Positions 7,998 through 18,532 are shown, counted from the stretch's first letter. The stretch: 64,000 nucleotides of DNA from Geoanaerobacter sp964528055 (GCA_964528055.1 CAZGQM010000006.1:62001-126000); one strand, 5' to 3'. The notes: generated by a model not told the origin, from the sequence alone. Made by a program: numbers and translations.

Positions 7998-8041
7998 CCT
8001 GAAACACCACCCTGATTGGAGAGACAGGGTGGTGTTTCAGG
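7998..8041. terminator. 17-bp perfect inverted repeat between convergent genes
   Basis: CCTGAAACACCACCCTG (7998-8014) and its exact complement (8025-8041) flank a 10-nt loop. The hairpin lies 7 nt after the amt stop and 25 nt before the end of the minus-strand kinase gene, so it can terminate both. No clear U-tract follows on either side. Confidence 0.6.
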
Positions 8042-8066
8042 CACATACTCATCGAATACATTGTCA

Positions 8067-9959
8067 TCAACCTCCACCACTCCCCAAGGTGAAAAAGAAT
8101 GTTGCCCCCCTATCGGGTTCAGACTCTGCCCAGATCTTTCCCCCATGCCGCTCGATAACCCGATGCACGGTTGCCAGGCCAATCCCGTCGCCGATAAACT
8201 CGCTCTGGCTGTGGAGGCGACAAAACGGTTCAAACAGTTTCTCAGCGTATGCCATCTCGAAACCCGCCCCGTTGTCCCTCACATAATACACGGTACCGTC
8301 GGGACGGAGCTCCTGTCCGAACTCGATTCTGGCGTCAGAAGTCCTTGAGCTGTATTTCACTGCATTATCCAACAGGTTGTGCATGCAGATTCCGAGCATA
8401 CGCCGATCCCCCTGCACGACGACATCCGCGGCTATGGTCACAACCGGTCTCGGTTCTCCTGCACCCTCAAAGATTGTAGTGATACATTTTCGGCACAACT
8501 CCGACATATCAACCGCCTCAATCTGCATCGTATCGCGAGAGAGGCGGTTCATGCGGAGTAGAGCATCAATTACCCCCCTGAGGCGACGGCTGGAGACTTC
8601 GACCCTCTCAGCTAAATGCGGCAGCTCATCCGAACCGCAACCGGCAGCAGCTTCCGAGATCGCCCTGCTAAACCCTTCCAGTCGAGCAATCGGGGCCCTC
8701 AGTTCGTGAGATATCGAATAACAGAAGCTTTCGAGCTCCCTGTTGAGACGTTCAAGCTCTTCGGTTCGCTGCCTGACCCGCAACTCCAGCTCGGCATTGA
8801 ATGCTTTCTGTTGCTCTTCAGCCTCAATCCGCACGGATATATCGCGGACAACACAGACATGACTGACAACCTCTCCGGACTCATTGCGTATCGGGGAAAC
8901 GAAATGTTCGGAGTGAAATATCGAACCATCCTTCCGTCTCATTCTGAAAAAGGTCTCAAACCAACCTTTTTCATCGTACGCTGCAAGCATCTCGCGTCCA
9001 AACTGTTGCGACTTCTGTTCCGACTCATGGAGACAGGATGTAGAGGCACCAACCATCTCATCTCTGGTATATCCGAACATCTTCTCTACGGCCCTATTAC
9101 AATCAAGTATTATCCGGGATCCTGTCTGCACTATGAAAATAGATTCGTTCAAACTTTCAAAGGTCTTCTGCAGAAGCTTTATAGTGTTATGTAATTCTTT
9201 CTCGATATTTTTCCGGTCATTTATCTCCCGGTTGCTGGCGCGCCAACCCAAAAAGGAACCGCGTCTGTCGAAGACATGCCGGCAACGATGAGCGATCCAG
9301 TGCACCTGACCATCGAGGCTGATTATCCGGAAATCGATCGGTACTGGATGACCGTTGGCGTCAATCTGTTCACGGTGGCTGCCAAAGAGAGCGGAGTCGT
9401 CAGGATGAACGATCCTGAAAAGCAGCCCAGGATCAACGCGAAACTCTTCAGCTGAATAGCCGGTAATCTCCAGGCATGATGGGGATATGTAGCGGAAACT
9501 CCCGTCAGGAGCAATCCAGTACTCCCAGTCATAGGTAAAATCCGCAACGGTACGAAACAGATTCTCACTATCCTGCAGCTGTTTTTCGAACCTGCTCCGC
9601 TCTGCGACCTCTTCCTCAAGATTCCGGTTAACCTCCATAATCTCCGACTGATAGTTGACCAGTGCCTGATGGTTCCGGTTGATATCTTCAAACAGAGGCT
9701 TGAATTTCCAGATACCTACGGTAATAAGCATGGAAATGAGGAGTCCAAGCAGCTCTACCGTTAGATCCCCCTGATAGGTACCATCGAGCAGGTGGAACAG
9801 GGCAACGATCCGACGCACCCCCTGGAACACAAATCCGCATGCCAGAAAGATCCATGCAGCGAACGCACCGCTGAGCCGTATCATCCGGATTGCCATAAAC
9901 GCCGCAACGAACTGGAAAGCGACGGAAGACATCATAATTGTCAGCAGGGTGCCATTCAT
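8067..9959 (-). CDS. Membrane-anchored PAS-PAS sensor histidine kinase
   Basis: The 630-residue protein has three hydrophobic segments in the first about 90 residues, a short coiled coil, two PAS domains (about 135-255 and 265-375), a second coiled coil (LELRVRQRTEELERLNRE), a HisKA domain with phospho-acceptor His in SISHELRAPIARLEGF, and a HATPase domain with N-box NLLDNAVKYSS, G1 DNGAGF and G2 GDGIGLATV. The C-terminal half is closely related to the two kinases at 31119-33029 and 33452-36241. No response regulator gene is adjacent, so it is an orphan. The signal is unknown. Confidence 0.92.
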   Translation of the reverse strand: MNGTLLTIMMSSVAFQFVAAFMAIRMIRLSGAFAAWIFLACGFVFQGVRRIVALFHLLDGTYQGDLTVELLGLLISMLITVGIWKFKPLFEDINRNHQALVNYQSEIMEVNRNLEEEVAERSRFEKQLQDSENLFRTVADFTYDWEYWIAPDGSFRYISPSCLEITGYSAEEFRVDPGLLFRIVHPDDSALFGSHREQIDANGHPVPIDFRIISLDGQVHWIAHRCRHVFDRRGSFLGWRASNREINDRKNIEKELHNTIKLLQKTFESLNESIFIVQTGSRIILDCNRAVEKMFGYTRDEMVGASTSCLHESEQKSQQFGREMLAAYDEKGWFETFFRMRRKDGSIFHSEHFVSPIRNESGEVVSHVCVVRDISVRIEAEEQQKAFNAELELRVRQRTEELERLNRELESFCYSISHELRAPIARLEGFSRAISEAAAGCGSDELPHLAERVEVSSRRLRGVIDALLRMNRLSRDTMQIEAVDMSELCRKCITTIFEGAGEPRPVVTIAADVVVQGDRRMLGICMHNLLDNAVKYSSRTSDARIEFGQELRPDGTVYYVRDNGAGFEMAYAEKLFEPFCRLHSQSEFIGDGIGLATVHRVIERHGGKIWAESEPDRGATFFFTLGSGGG

Positions 9960-10242
9960 CTGTTCATACCTGTAACAAACCTCGATAGATCGCTTGATTC
10001 CACCCTTGTGAAGAACAGCTGCTGCACACTATGATTCATTACATTTAATTAAATATTTTTACATTAACAAAGATATCGGTGATACGCAAGAATTCTTGAA
10101 CAGAGAAGCATCATGAAAAAGGTCATGAGCAGGCAATGGCTGGCAAGAGAATAACATGGAGCTGATCCCCGGATTCAGACATGCCTTGACGTCCTACTTT
10201 TACTCGTTTACCCTTGTCCGGAATCAATCGAGGAGGAATATT

Positions 10243-12018
10243 ATGACCGACCAACTTCGCTGGGACACCACCCGGCTCTATCCTTCACCCGACAGTCAGG
10301 AACTGCAGAGCGATTTCACATGCGCCGCAACGCAAGCCAGTGCCTTTCGAGAAAGATATTTTGGGAAGATGGCCACCCTCGATGCAGAAGGCGTTCGGGA
10401 GGCGCTTATCGGATACGAGCAGCTCCAGGAGAAGGCCCTGATCCCTCAGCTTTACTCGCATCTCCTGTTTGCCTCTGACAGCGAATCGGACTGTCACAAG
10501 ACGCTGATGCAGCGGTCTATGGAGTTCGGCAATGAGGTCGCCCGAGAGATATTGTTCTTCGATCTTGAGGTTATGGCAATTCCAGCTGAGAGGTTTAATC
10601 TCCTCGCATCGGACGAACGTCTCGCAAACTATCGACATTATCTCTCCAGCATCCGCAAATTCCAACCATACTCCTTGCCGGAGCGTGAAGAACAGCTTCT
10701 TACCCAGAAAAACCTTTCAGGGATTCAGGCATTCTCCAAACTGTTTGACGAGCTGACTGCCTCCCTCTCCTACCGGATGGAACTGGATGGCGAGGAACGT
10801 GACTTCACCGGCGAGGAGCTGATATCGCTCCTCCACCATCCTGTTTCTGAGGTCCGCGAACAGGCGCTCACCGTTTTTCTCAACGGACATAAAGAACAGG
10901 GGATCGTCCTCTCCACCGTATTCAATACGGTAGCTCTCGACCATGGTCAGGAGATGGAGATCAGGGGTTACGGCCATCCGATGCAGCCGACAAACCTTGG
11001 GAACGAGTTGTCGGATGATGCTATAGAGCACCTGATGCAGGTAACCGAATCGAACTTCCCCCTGGCGCAGGAGTATTTCCTGCTTAAAGCGCAACTTCTC
11101 GGGATGAAGAGACTCAAAAATACCGATGTGTATGCCCCTGTCGGGGAGTGCAACAAAAAATACAGCTTCGACGAAGCTAAGGAACTAGTCCTCGACTCAT
11201 ACAGCTCTTTCAACCCCGAGTATGGCAAGTTGATCGACGGTTTTTTCTCCGAAAGACGTATCGATGTCGAACCGAGACCCGGCAAATCAGGCGGCGCATT
11301 CTGCATGGGGCTGACTCCCAAGCTATCCCCTTACCTTCTGCTCAACTTTACCGGCAACTTGAGGGATGTTTCAACCCTTGCCCACGAAGCCGGTCATGGA
11401 CTGCATTACCTTCGCTCACAGGGTCAGTCCATGCTCAATTACCACGCTCCACTCCCCCTGGCCGAGACTGCGTCGGTATTTGGAGAGATGCTGCTGACCA
11501 CCCGACTGCTGGCCCGGGAGAAGGACCGTGAGGTGAAGATCTCCCTTCTCTGCGCAACCATAGAGGACATCATAGCCACTACCTTCCGGCAGGTGGTGCT
11601 TACACGCTTTGAACAAAGGATGCATCTTGAGCGGAAGAATGGGCTTCTGACCTCCGACCATCTCTGCACGATCTGGTGGGAAGAGAACGCGAAGCTGTTC
11701 GGCGATGCGGTTGATATGATAGAGCCGTATCGCTGGGGATGGAGCTACATATCCCACTTCATACACAGCCGTTTCTACTGCTACGCCTATACATTCGCCG
11801 AGCTGCTGGTCCTGTCACTCTACGCGCAATACAAAGAGACCGGACCATCCTTTGTCCCTGCTTTTGACGCGATCCTGGCCAGCGGAGGCTCACGCTCCCC
11901 GGGTGACACAGCCAGTCTTGCAGCTATAGATATTACCGACCCAGGCTTCTGGCAGAAGGGGTATGACATGCTGGGAGAACTTCTTGAAGAGCTGAAAGTG
12001 CTTGTTAAAGCGCAATGA
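10243..12018 (+). CDS. pepF: Oligoendopeptidase F-type zinc peptidase (M3 family)
   Basis: This 591-residue cytosolic metallopeptidase would cleave short peptides. The start is ATG 10243, preceded by AGGAGG at a 6-nt spacing; an in-frame ATG at 10156 lacks a ribosome-binding site. The zinc-binding HEAGH motif is at about 381-385 (TLAHEAGHGLHYL), and the third ligand is in the downstream ETASVFGEML segment. The alpha-helical N-terminal part resembles the M3B subfamily. A peptide transporter is encoded nearby, but they are not in one operon. Confidence 0.92.
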   Translation: MTDQLRWDTTRLYPSPDSQELQSDFTCAATQASAFRERYFGKMATLDAEGVREALIGYEQLQEKALIPQLYSHLLFASDSESDCHKTLMQRSMEFGNEVAREILFFDLEVMAIPAERFNLLASDERLANYRHYLSSIRKFQPYSLPEREEQLLTQKNLSGIQAFSKLFDELTASLSYRMELDGEERDFTGEELISLLHHPVSEVREQALTVFLNGHKEQGIVLSTVFNTVALDHGQEMEIRGYGHPMQPTNLGNELSDDAIEHLMQVTESNFPLAQEYFLLKAQLLGMKRLKNTDVYAPVGECNKKYSFDEAKELVLDSYSSFNPEYGKLIDGFFSERRIDVEPRPGKSGGAFCMGLTPKLSPYLLLNFTGNLRDVSTLAHEAGHGLHYLRSQGQSMLNYHAPLPLAETASVFGEMLLTTRLLAREKDREVKISLLCATIEDIIATTFRQVVLTRFEQRMHLERKNGLLTSDHLCTIWWEENAKLFGDAVDMIEPYRWGWSYISHFIHSRFYCYAYTFAELLVLSLYAQYKETGPSFVPAFDAILASGGSRSPGDTASLAAIDITDPGFWQKGYDMLGELLEELKVLVKAQ

Positions 12019-12025
12019 CCGTTAC

Positions 12026-12065
12026 CCCTCCGAGGTAGTACCCACTACATGAAAACATCGGAGGG
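12026..12065 (+). terminator. Branched stem-loop after pepF
   Basis: CCCTCCGA (12026-12033) pairs with TCGGAGGG (12058-12065), enclosing a second small hairpin GTAGT/ACTAC (12035-12048). It starts 8 nt after the stop codon, and no T-run follows. The rest of the 328-bp gap up to 12347 holds no gene that I can support; it is AT-richer and probably carries the promoter of the next gene. Confidence 0.5.
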
Positions 12066-12346
12066 CTGGCCTGATTTTAGAGGGTGACAAGATAAAGCTG
12101 GGTCATCTTGGCACCCATCAGTCAATTCCTTGACTTTTCCCTCTGTAAATACAGTCAAATCAACCACGATTCTAAAATCAATCAGCATATACATCCTTTA
12201 ACACCGCGCTCTCAGCCCCTCATATCCCCCTCCACTCCTTCTCTTCAGATGATTCAATTTCAAAGGCATGAAAATTGCTGATTTACCCTGAGTTCACAGA
12301 AAATACTTTCTAAACCAGCATCAGGCAAGGGTTTACAGTTATCATC

Positions 12347-15300
12347 ATGCGCAATGCCTTATACAGCACTACTTTGAAGCGAATCTTTCTTGTTCTACTC
12401 CTCTTGTCATCTGTTATCTCGGATACCCGATCAGCAGACGCAGTATCAAATATCTGGAGCAGCTCAGGACCGGCAGGCGCTTATGTCAGATCTCTGGTCA
12501 TCTCTCCGACGGCAACCCCAACCATATATTCAGGTACCAATGGCAGCGGAATATACAAAACCAGCGTTGGCAGCGCTTCGTGGACGGCTGTCTCCACAGG
12601 GCTAACAAACAGGACAATAACCGCACTCGCCGTAGACTCCATCTCTCTCTCAACGGTCTACGCAGGCACTGCAGGGGCAGGGGTCTTCAAGACCATTAAC
12701 AATGGAGGGACCTGGTCGACAACAGGATTGACAACCGATACGGTCAACGACATCGCTGTCGCCTCAGGAGCACTGTATGCGGCAACCAGCACAGGGGGCG
12801 TTTACCGCAGTGCAAACGGAGGGACTGCCTGGACACAGATTAATACCGGCATTTCAAACCTCAATATCACCTCAATCGTACTTTCACCCAATTTTGCATC
12901 CGACAGCATCGTATATGCAGGCTCTTCTGGAGGGGGCATATTCAAAAGCACGGACCGTGGCGACACCTGGACAGCAATCAACACCAACATCACCGACCTG
13001 AAGATCGTCTCTCTTGCCATCTCCCCCAACTATACTGTCGATACAACCATCTATGCGGGAACCACAACCGACGGGGTATTCAAAAGCACTTCAGCTGGCA
13101 CAACCTGGGCGTCTGTGAACAGTGGGATCACCGCAGGGGGATCCATCCTTACCCTTGCAATCGATCCAAACACCCCAACCACGCTGCACGCAGGAACGAG
13201 CCTGGGCTTGTTCAGTACGACAAACGGAGGTGGAGCATGGGCAGCTCCGGCGACCTCTCCCCCGTCGAACCCGTATGTCGCTGCTGTCGCAATTAACCCC
13301 AACTCTTCTGCAAGCCTTTTTGCAGGCACCGGAGGGGGTGTTTTCGAGAGTACCGACAGCGGTGCCTCCTGGACCGCTCTCAGCACAGGAATTACCGGAA
13401 CCGATGCCGTTGCACTCGCAATCAACCCCGCTGCCACTTCGCAGTTATTTACCGGAACCAACGGAGGCGGTATCTTTTTCAGCAATGATACGGCGGCCAG
13501 TTGGGCCTCTCGCAACAGCGGCATCCTGAACAGCTTCGTTCAGGGCATCTCTATAGATCCAAATACCACGGCCAGGGTGTATGCAGCGACTTTGGGAGGT
13601 GTTTACCGAAGCATCAACAGCGGAACCACCTGGAGTGCAGCGACAACCCAACCCACCACCGCCGATGTAAGGGGAATAGCACTAGACAGCAGCGCCACTC
13701 CTGCATCCACACTCTATGCCGGGAGCTACGGTGGTGGAGTATTCAAGTCAGTAAACAGTGGAGTTGATTGGGCCGCAACCACGGCATTGTCGGACCAGAA
13801 CGTCACATCCCTCGCCATTGATATGAATACCGTTCCGCCGACTGTCTATGCGGGTACCGATGGTGGCGGCGTTTTCAAAAGCACGAACGGAGGAACTGCG
13901 TGGTCGCTTGCAACAGCAGGAAACAGCGGTCTTAACAGCACTATCATCAGAGCTCTTGCTATCACCCCTGCAAAGCTGTATGCCTCCACCGCAGCCGGCG
14001 TGCATTCCCTTGGAATCCCTGGTGGCACCCAGTGGAGCGCTGTCAACAACGGCCTTACCAACCTGGATACGCTATCGATAGCTGCGAGCCCTGCAAACCC
14101 TTCATATATCGCTGCCGGAACAAACGGAGGTGGTGTATTTCTCAGCACCAGCAACGGTTCCAACTGGACCTCTGTAAACACCGGCCTCACCAGCCTGTTG
14201 ATCAACGCTCTTGCCATTGACGGGGCAACGCCCACGAACATACATGCGGGGAGCGCTACCGGCGGGGTCTCGACCCTTACCATGAGCCCCACCATAACCG
14301 TCACCCCCGTATCGCCTCACAGTTTCGGAATAGCAAACACTGTCGGCCCCCCCTCTGTCCAACAGATAACCGTAGGCAACAGCGGCACGCTTGATCTTAC
14401 CATCTCCTCCATCACTGCCTCCCTCTTCGCCGCTGACGGCAGCACCTTCTCACCAGCGGGCAACGGTATTGCCATTGGAGGGACAACACCCTGCCCCAGC
14501 ACCACTCCCACGATAATCCCTGGAGGGAGCTGTACCCTCTTGTTCAGTTTCACCCCCGGCACCCCTGTTACCAACAGTGCAACCCTCTCCTTTGCATCCA
14601 ACGACACTGCGACCCCTTCGAAGAGCCTGGTGATTGACTGGGCCGGAGGAAAACCCCCGGCTGCAGCATTCACCTCACCCGCTGGAGGCTCAACCGTAAG
14701 AAACCCGATCACCTTCACCGGCACTGCCATCGATTACAGCGGTTCTGGCCTGGAAAAGGTAGAGGTTTCACTGGACAGCGGAGCGACATGGCACACTGCG
14801 ACCCCCAAACCAACCCTCTCCACCTGGGAATACGTGTGGGCAACTGCACCGGGAACCGGAGACGGCAGCTACTCCGTTAAGGCACGGGCAAAAGACAATA
14901 ACGGATACATTCAGACGTCCCTGGCCGCTGTTGCCGTAACTCTCACCAACACTGCCCCGGATACCGCCATAGACACAGGACCATCCCCCCTTGAACACCA
15001 TAATAACGCAACCTTTACCTTTTCAGCGAGCAAGTACGGTGCCGCACTCCCTGGTGCGCTCTTTGAGTGCAAGCTTGACAGCGGCACCTACAGTTCCTGC
15101 ACTTCACCTGTATCCTACATCAACCAAATTGACGGCTCGCACACCTTCACCGTCCGTGCCGCAGATGGAGCCCTTCCGCTTCCGGGGAACGTCGATCTCT
15201 CCCCCGCCTCATTGACATGGGTCATCGATACCACCCCCCCTATCACGAGTATCAGTTCCAAACCGGCACTGTTCGTCAACTCAACAGCCGCACAGTTCGT

Positions 15301-17200
15301 GTTTGCTGCTAACGAAGCAAACTGCACCTACATCTGCACCTTTGACGGCGTTGGCCCTGCACTTTGCACCAGCCCCTACAACAGATCGACCCTGACCGAA
15401 GGGAACCACACCTTTACCGTACAGGCAACAGACCAGGCAACCAATCAGGAGCTTACTCCGATCTCCTACACCTGGATGATAGACGTGACAAAGCCCACAT
15501 CGAACATTGATGCCTTTGCTGCGCCACTCACCGGCACCAACTATAATTTTACCGGGGTGTCGAGCGATCCGCTCTCAGTGGTCTCTTCAGGAGTCAGCCT
15601 GGTAGAGGTTTCGTTCAATGGCACAACCTGGTTCCCTGCCACTGACACGGCTGTAAATCCAGCCCTGCCATGGTCATCCTGGAGCTATCTCTGGACTCTG
15701 CCGGCCAACGGCTCATACACGATACAGTCCCGTTCTACGGACAGGGCAGGCAATATCCAGCAGAGTCCCGCCAGCGCCAACATTGTCGTAGCCAATCCCC
15801 TTCCGACAGCAGCCATAGGCTATCCGGCAGTCAACGCCAACATAGGGAGCGCCAGTTCAAGGGTCATTACTGGAACAGCTGCACAGGCAGCAAGCGGTCT
15901 ACCGCTTCAAAAGGTACAGGTAACTGTCTACCCATCCGCCACACCCCCTGGCTCACCGACCTGGGTCGATGCAACAGGGACAACAAGCTGGAGCTACAGC
16001 TGGACGTTGCCTGTTGACGGCGCATATACCATACTGGCCCGCTCCCTTGACAGCGTCGGGAACATATCTGCAATCGACAGTACGAACAGCCGGTCGGTTA
16101 CCGTGGATGTCACACCTCCGACCTCAACCATAGACCAGCCTGCGAACCCGTATATGCAAGGTCATGTCATACAGGTCTCAGGAGCATTCAACGACAACCT
16201 TTCAGGGGTCAGCACGGTAGATATGACCATAACCAACGCAAGCAACCAGACAGTCTCTTCAGGCCAGGCCCAGCTGGACACTATTAACAAGAGATGGACA
16301 TACACCAGCAACATCAACGTACCACTCCCTGACGGAGCCTATCTGGTGAGCTCTCGCAGTACCGACATCGCCGGGAACCAGCAGACAGTACCTGGCACAA
16401 CAACCATAACGCTGGACAACGTACAGCCGCATACCACCATCAACAGCACTCCGGTTGACCCTTCTAGTTCATCGTCACCCTCCTTCACGTTTACCGCAGA
16501 CCACACTTCAACCTTTGTCTGCACACTTGACGGGGTTGCTACGGCATGCAGCAGCCCGAAAAGCTATACCGGCCAAACAACCGGGACTCACACCTTCACT
16601 GTCCAGGCAACCGACCTGGCAGGCAATCAGGAACCTACACCTCAGATCTACTCCTGGTTCATCGATCTTGTTCCACCTACGATCACTGCTGTTACGCCAG
16701 TCAACGGCGCATCCCGCGTGAGCATATCAACCCCGGCCATCACAGTAACCTTCGACAAAGCGGTAAACCCGGCGACCGTGACTACGGCTACTTTCTCGCT
16801 GACAACCGGTGGTGCGCCGGTAATCGGAAGCATCTCGATGAACACAGCCAACACTGTTGCAACATTTACCCCAACTGCCCTTCTTTCTTATGCAAGCGAC
16901 TACACCGCTGCAGTGACCTCTGGGATCCGTGACCCTGCTGGCAATACGCTTTCTGCGGGACGAACATGGAGTTTCAGCACAGACCCGGATGGAGATATCA
17001 ACCTGGACGGACGAGTGGACATCGCTGATGCCATCCTTGCTCTGAAGGTTTCAGTTGGAAGAGTGACCATCTCCGCAACGGCCTTCAGACATGGAGACGT
17101 GGGACCGCTTGTTTCGGGGAGCCCGCAGCCGGACGGCATACTCGACGGACGCGATGCGATGATAATCCTGGGCAAGAGCATAGGAAAGCACAACTGGTGA
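12347..17200 (+). CDS. Giant secreted beta-propeller / Ig-like / dockerin protein (1617 aa)
   Basis: A signal peptide (LKRIFLVLLLLSSVISDTRSADA) is followed by about 14 tandem repeats of about 45 residues with the pattern VYAGTxGGGVFKSTNGGxxW, typical of BNR/sortilin-like propeller blades (about 30-640). Next come an ASH-like domain (PHSFGIANTVGPPSVQQ), several bacterial Ig-like modules with paired Cys and HTFTVRAxDxAxN motifs (about 770-1440), a Big_5-like domain (PVNGASRVSISTPAITVTF) and a C-terminal dockerin-like pair of Ca-binding loops (DGDINLDGRVDIADA and PDGILDGRDA). It is probably extracellular. The ribosome-binding site is weak (AAGGG, about 14 nt upstream). It is followed closely by a lipoprotein gene. 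Confidence 0.85.
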   Translation: MRNALYSTTLKRIFLVLLLLSSVISDTRSADAVSNIWSSSGPAGAYVRSLVISPTATPTIYSGTNGSGIYKTSVGSASWTAVSTGLTNRTITALAVDSISLSTVYAGTAGAGVFKTINNGGTWSTTGLTTDTVNDIAVASGALYAATSTGGVYRSANGGTAWTQINTGISNLNITSIVLSPNFASDSIVYAGSSGGGIFKSTDRGDTWTAINTNITDLKIVSLAISPNYTVDTTIYAGTTTDGVFKSTSAGTTWASVNSGITAGGSILTLAIDPNTPTTLHAGTSLGLFSTTNGGGAWAAPATSPPSNPYVAAVAINPNSSASLFAGTGGGVFESTDSGASWTALSTGITGTDAVALAINPAATSQLFTGTNGGGIFFSNDTAASWASRNSGILNSFVQGISIDPNTTARVYAATLGGVYRSINSGTTWSAATTQPTTADVRGIALDSSATPASTLYAGSYGGGVFKSVNSGVDWAATTALSDQNVTSLAIDMNTVPPTVYAGTDGGGVFKSTNGGTAWSLATAGNSGLNSTIIRALAITPAKLYASTAAGVHSLGIPGGTQWSAVNNGLTNLDTLSIAASPANPSYIAAGTNGGGVFLSTSNGSNWTSVNTGLTSLLINALAIDGATPTNIHAGSATGGVSTLTMSPTITVTPVSPHSFGIANTVGPPSVQQITVGNSGTLDLTISSITASLFAADGSTFSPAGNGIAIGGTTPCPSTTPTIIPGGSCTLLFSFTPGTPVTNSATLSFASNDTATPSKSLVIDWAGGKPPAAAFTSPAGGSTVRNPITFTGTAIDYSGSGLEKVEVSLDSGATWHTATPKPTLSTWEYVWATAPGTGDGSYSVKARAKDNNGYIQTSLAAVAVTLTNTAPDTAIDTGPSPLEHHNNATFTFSASKYGAALPGALFECKLDSGTYSSCTSPVSYINQIDGSHTFTVRAADGALPLPGNVDLSPASLTWVIDTTPPITSISSKPALFVNSTAAQFVFAANEANCTYICTFDGVGPALCTSPYNRSTLTEGNHTFTVQATDQATNQELTPISYTWMIDVTKPTSNIDAFAAPLTGTNYNFTGVSSDPLSVVSSGVSLVEVSFNGTTWFPATDTAVNPALPWSSWSYLWTLPANGSYTIQSRSTDRAGNIQQSPASANIVVANPLPTAAIGYPAVNANIGSASSRVITGTAAQAASGLPLQKVQVTVYPSATPPGSPTWVDATGTTSWSYSWTLPVDGAYTILARSLDSVGNISAIDSTNSRSVTVDVTPPTSTIDQPANPYMQGHVIQVSGAFNDNLSGVSTVDMTITNASNQTVSSGQAQLDTINKRWTYTSNINVPLPDGAYLVSSRSTDIAGNQQTVPGTTTITLDNVQPHTTINSTPVDPSSSSSPSFTFTADHTSTFVCTLDGVATACSSPKSYTGQTTGTHTFTVQATDLAGNQEPTPQIYSWFIDLVPPTITAVTPVNGASRVSISTPAITVTFDKAVNPATVTTATFSLTTGGAPVIGSISMNTANTVATFTPTALLSYASDYTAAVTSGIRDPAGNTLSAGRTWSFSTDPDGDINLDGRVDIADAILALKVSVGRVTISATAFRHGDVGPLVSGSPQPDGILDGRDAMIILGKSIGKHNW

Positions 17201-17208
17201 GGAAACCG

Positions 17209-18471
17209 ATGAGACATGCATTTCGATCGATCAAAACAGTCAGCCTTCTTGCAATCCTCGGGCTTGCCATTTCCGTTGCCGGCTGCGGCGGTGGCGGTAG
17301 CACGACTGGCGGCACAACTCCTCCGGCAACCACAACCATAACCGGAACCGTTGGAAAAGGGATTTTCACCAGTGGAGTCGTTGAGTGCTATTTCGTCAAC
17401 GGAGCGACCAAAGGTCCGCTTTTCACATCAGCAACAATCAACAGCAACGGCGGATATACCCTCGATATCGGCACCAATTCGGGTATCGTACTCCTTGAAG
17501 CCTATGGCAGCTACATAGACGAATCCACCAATGCAGTTCGTACGATTACCAAAAACGTTAACCCCCCTCAGAGGTCGGTCATCTATATTGCCGGACCGAG
17601 CGGTGCAAAGGTTGCAGCCATAACCCCGCTGACAGAACTCGCCGTTCGCAACGCCTACAGCAGAAGCACGGCACTGACCCAGGAAAACGTTGAAGCGGCG
17701 AATGCCCTTGTGTCGGATATCTACACCTTCGACATCCAGACCACGTTACCGGTTCAACCGAGCGCAACAGCCCTTGTCAGCGCGTCACCAGCACAGAAAC
17801 GCTACACGATGATCCTTGCAGGCATTTCAAATCTCGCTCCGACACCTTCACAGATACACTCACTGCTCACTACCTATAGCAGCGATCTTTCAGCGCCTCC
17901 GAACAGGATATCAGGCGCCAACATAACAGCACTGAATAATTCAATAACCAGCTTTCTTGACACCAACTCGAACAACAATACCGGTTACACCTCAACAATG
18001 GCTCAACAGATACCGCTCTTCTCGCAGGTCGGCTTCTACTCCACGATCGTGACCATAACGGCTACCCAGAATTCGCCGACTGCCGACAGTATCGCAAACA
18101 TTATCCAGTTTGGCCTGCAACTGGATAACAACCTCACCGTGGAAAACAGCGGTGGGACTCTCAGCGATAACGTGATCACAATCCTTGCTGATACGGGAAA
18201 CACGCAGTGGGATGCGCAACTGGTCGATGATACTGCGACTGGCAAAAAGGTTCTTAACGTGAATATCATAAATACGCTAACCGGACTGAGACCCAACGAG
18301 AACCTTGCAACCATCCGGATCAGGACCAACCCGAACTTCAACCCATCCCCTACGAGTATCGTGGTAAAGCATGTGTACCAGAACAACGTGGAGAATACCC
18401 TGATACCGTTCGCCGCCAAGGACGTGCAGAGCACGACAACAGTAGACTGGAGCATTAACGCAGCCTTCTGA
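17209..18471 (+). CDS. Lipoprotein of unknown function, partner of the giant secreted protein
   Basis: The 420-residue product has a lipoprotein signal with lipobox SVAGC and a Gly-rich linker (GGGGSTTGG). The start at ATG 17209 is chosen because GAGGA, formed partly by the upstream TGA stop, lies 5-6 nt before it. An N-terminal Thr/Gly-rich beta domain (about 40-125) is followed by a mostly helical middle and a C-terminal beta-rich region (TADSIANIIQFGLQL... to DWSINAAF). I recognise no enzyme motif. The 8-nt gap from the preceding gene implies co-transcription; the pair may form a surface structure. Confidence 0.8.
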   Translation: MRHAFRSIKTVSLLAILGLAISVAGCGGGGSTTGGTTPPATTTITGTVGKGIFTSGVVECYFVNGATKGPLFTSATINSNGGYTLDIGTNSGIVLLEAYGSYIDESTNAVRTITKNVNPPQRSVIYIAGPSGAKVAAITPLTELAVRNAYSRSTALTQENVEAANALVSDIYTFDIQTTLPVQPSATALVSASPAQKRYTMILAGISNLAPTPSQIHSLLTTYSSDLSAPPNRISGANITALNNSITSFLDTNSNNNTGYTSTMAQQIPLFSQVGFYSTIVTITATQNSPTADSIANIIQFGLQLDNNLTVENSGGTLSDNVITILADTGNTQWDAQLVDDTATGKKVLNVNIINTLTGLRPNENLATIRIRTNPNFNPSPTSIVVKHVYQNNVENTLIPFAAKDVQSTTTVDWSINAAF

Positions 18472-18484
18472 TCGGGCAATAAAA

Positions 18485-18504
18485 AGGGGCCCCAAAAGGC
18501 CCCT
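18485..18504 (-). terminator. Intrinsic terminator of the lipoprotein/porin operon
   Basis: AGGGGCC (18485-18491) and GGCCCCT (18498-18504) form a 7-bp GC-rich stem with a 6-nt loop. Reading on the minus strand, a TTTTTATT tract follows, making a standard rho-independent terminator for the minus-strand operon ending at 18533. The convergent lipoprotein gene stops 14 nt to the left. Confidence 0.85.
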
Positions 18505-18532
18505 AGCAGTGAAGAGCTATGAATCAGTTCAA

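Noticed and set aside
12083..12345. Possible small gene or riboswitch upstream of the giant secreted protein
   Set aside because: No open frame with a ribosome-binding site and no recognised riboswitch core; only AT-rich sequence.
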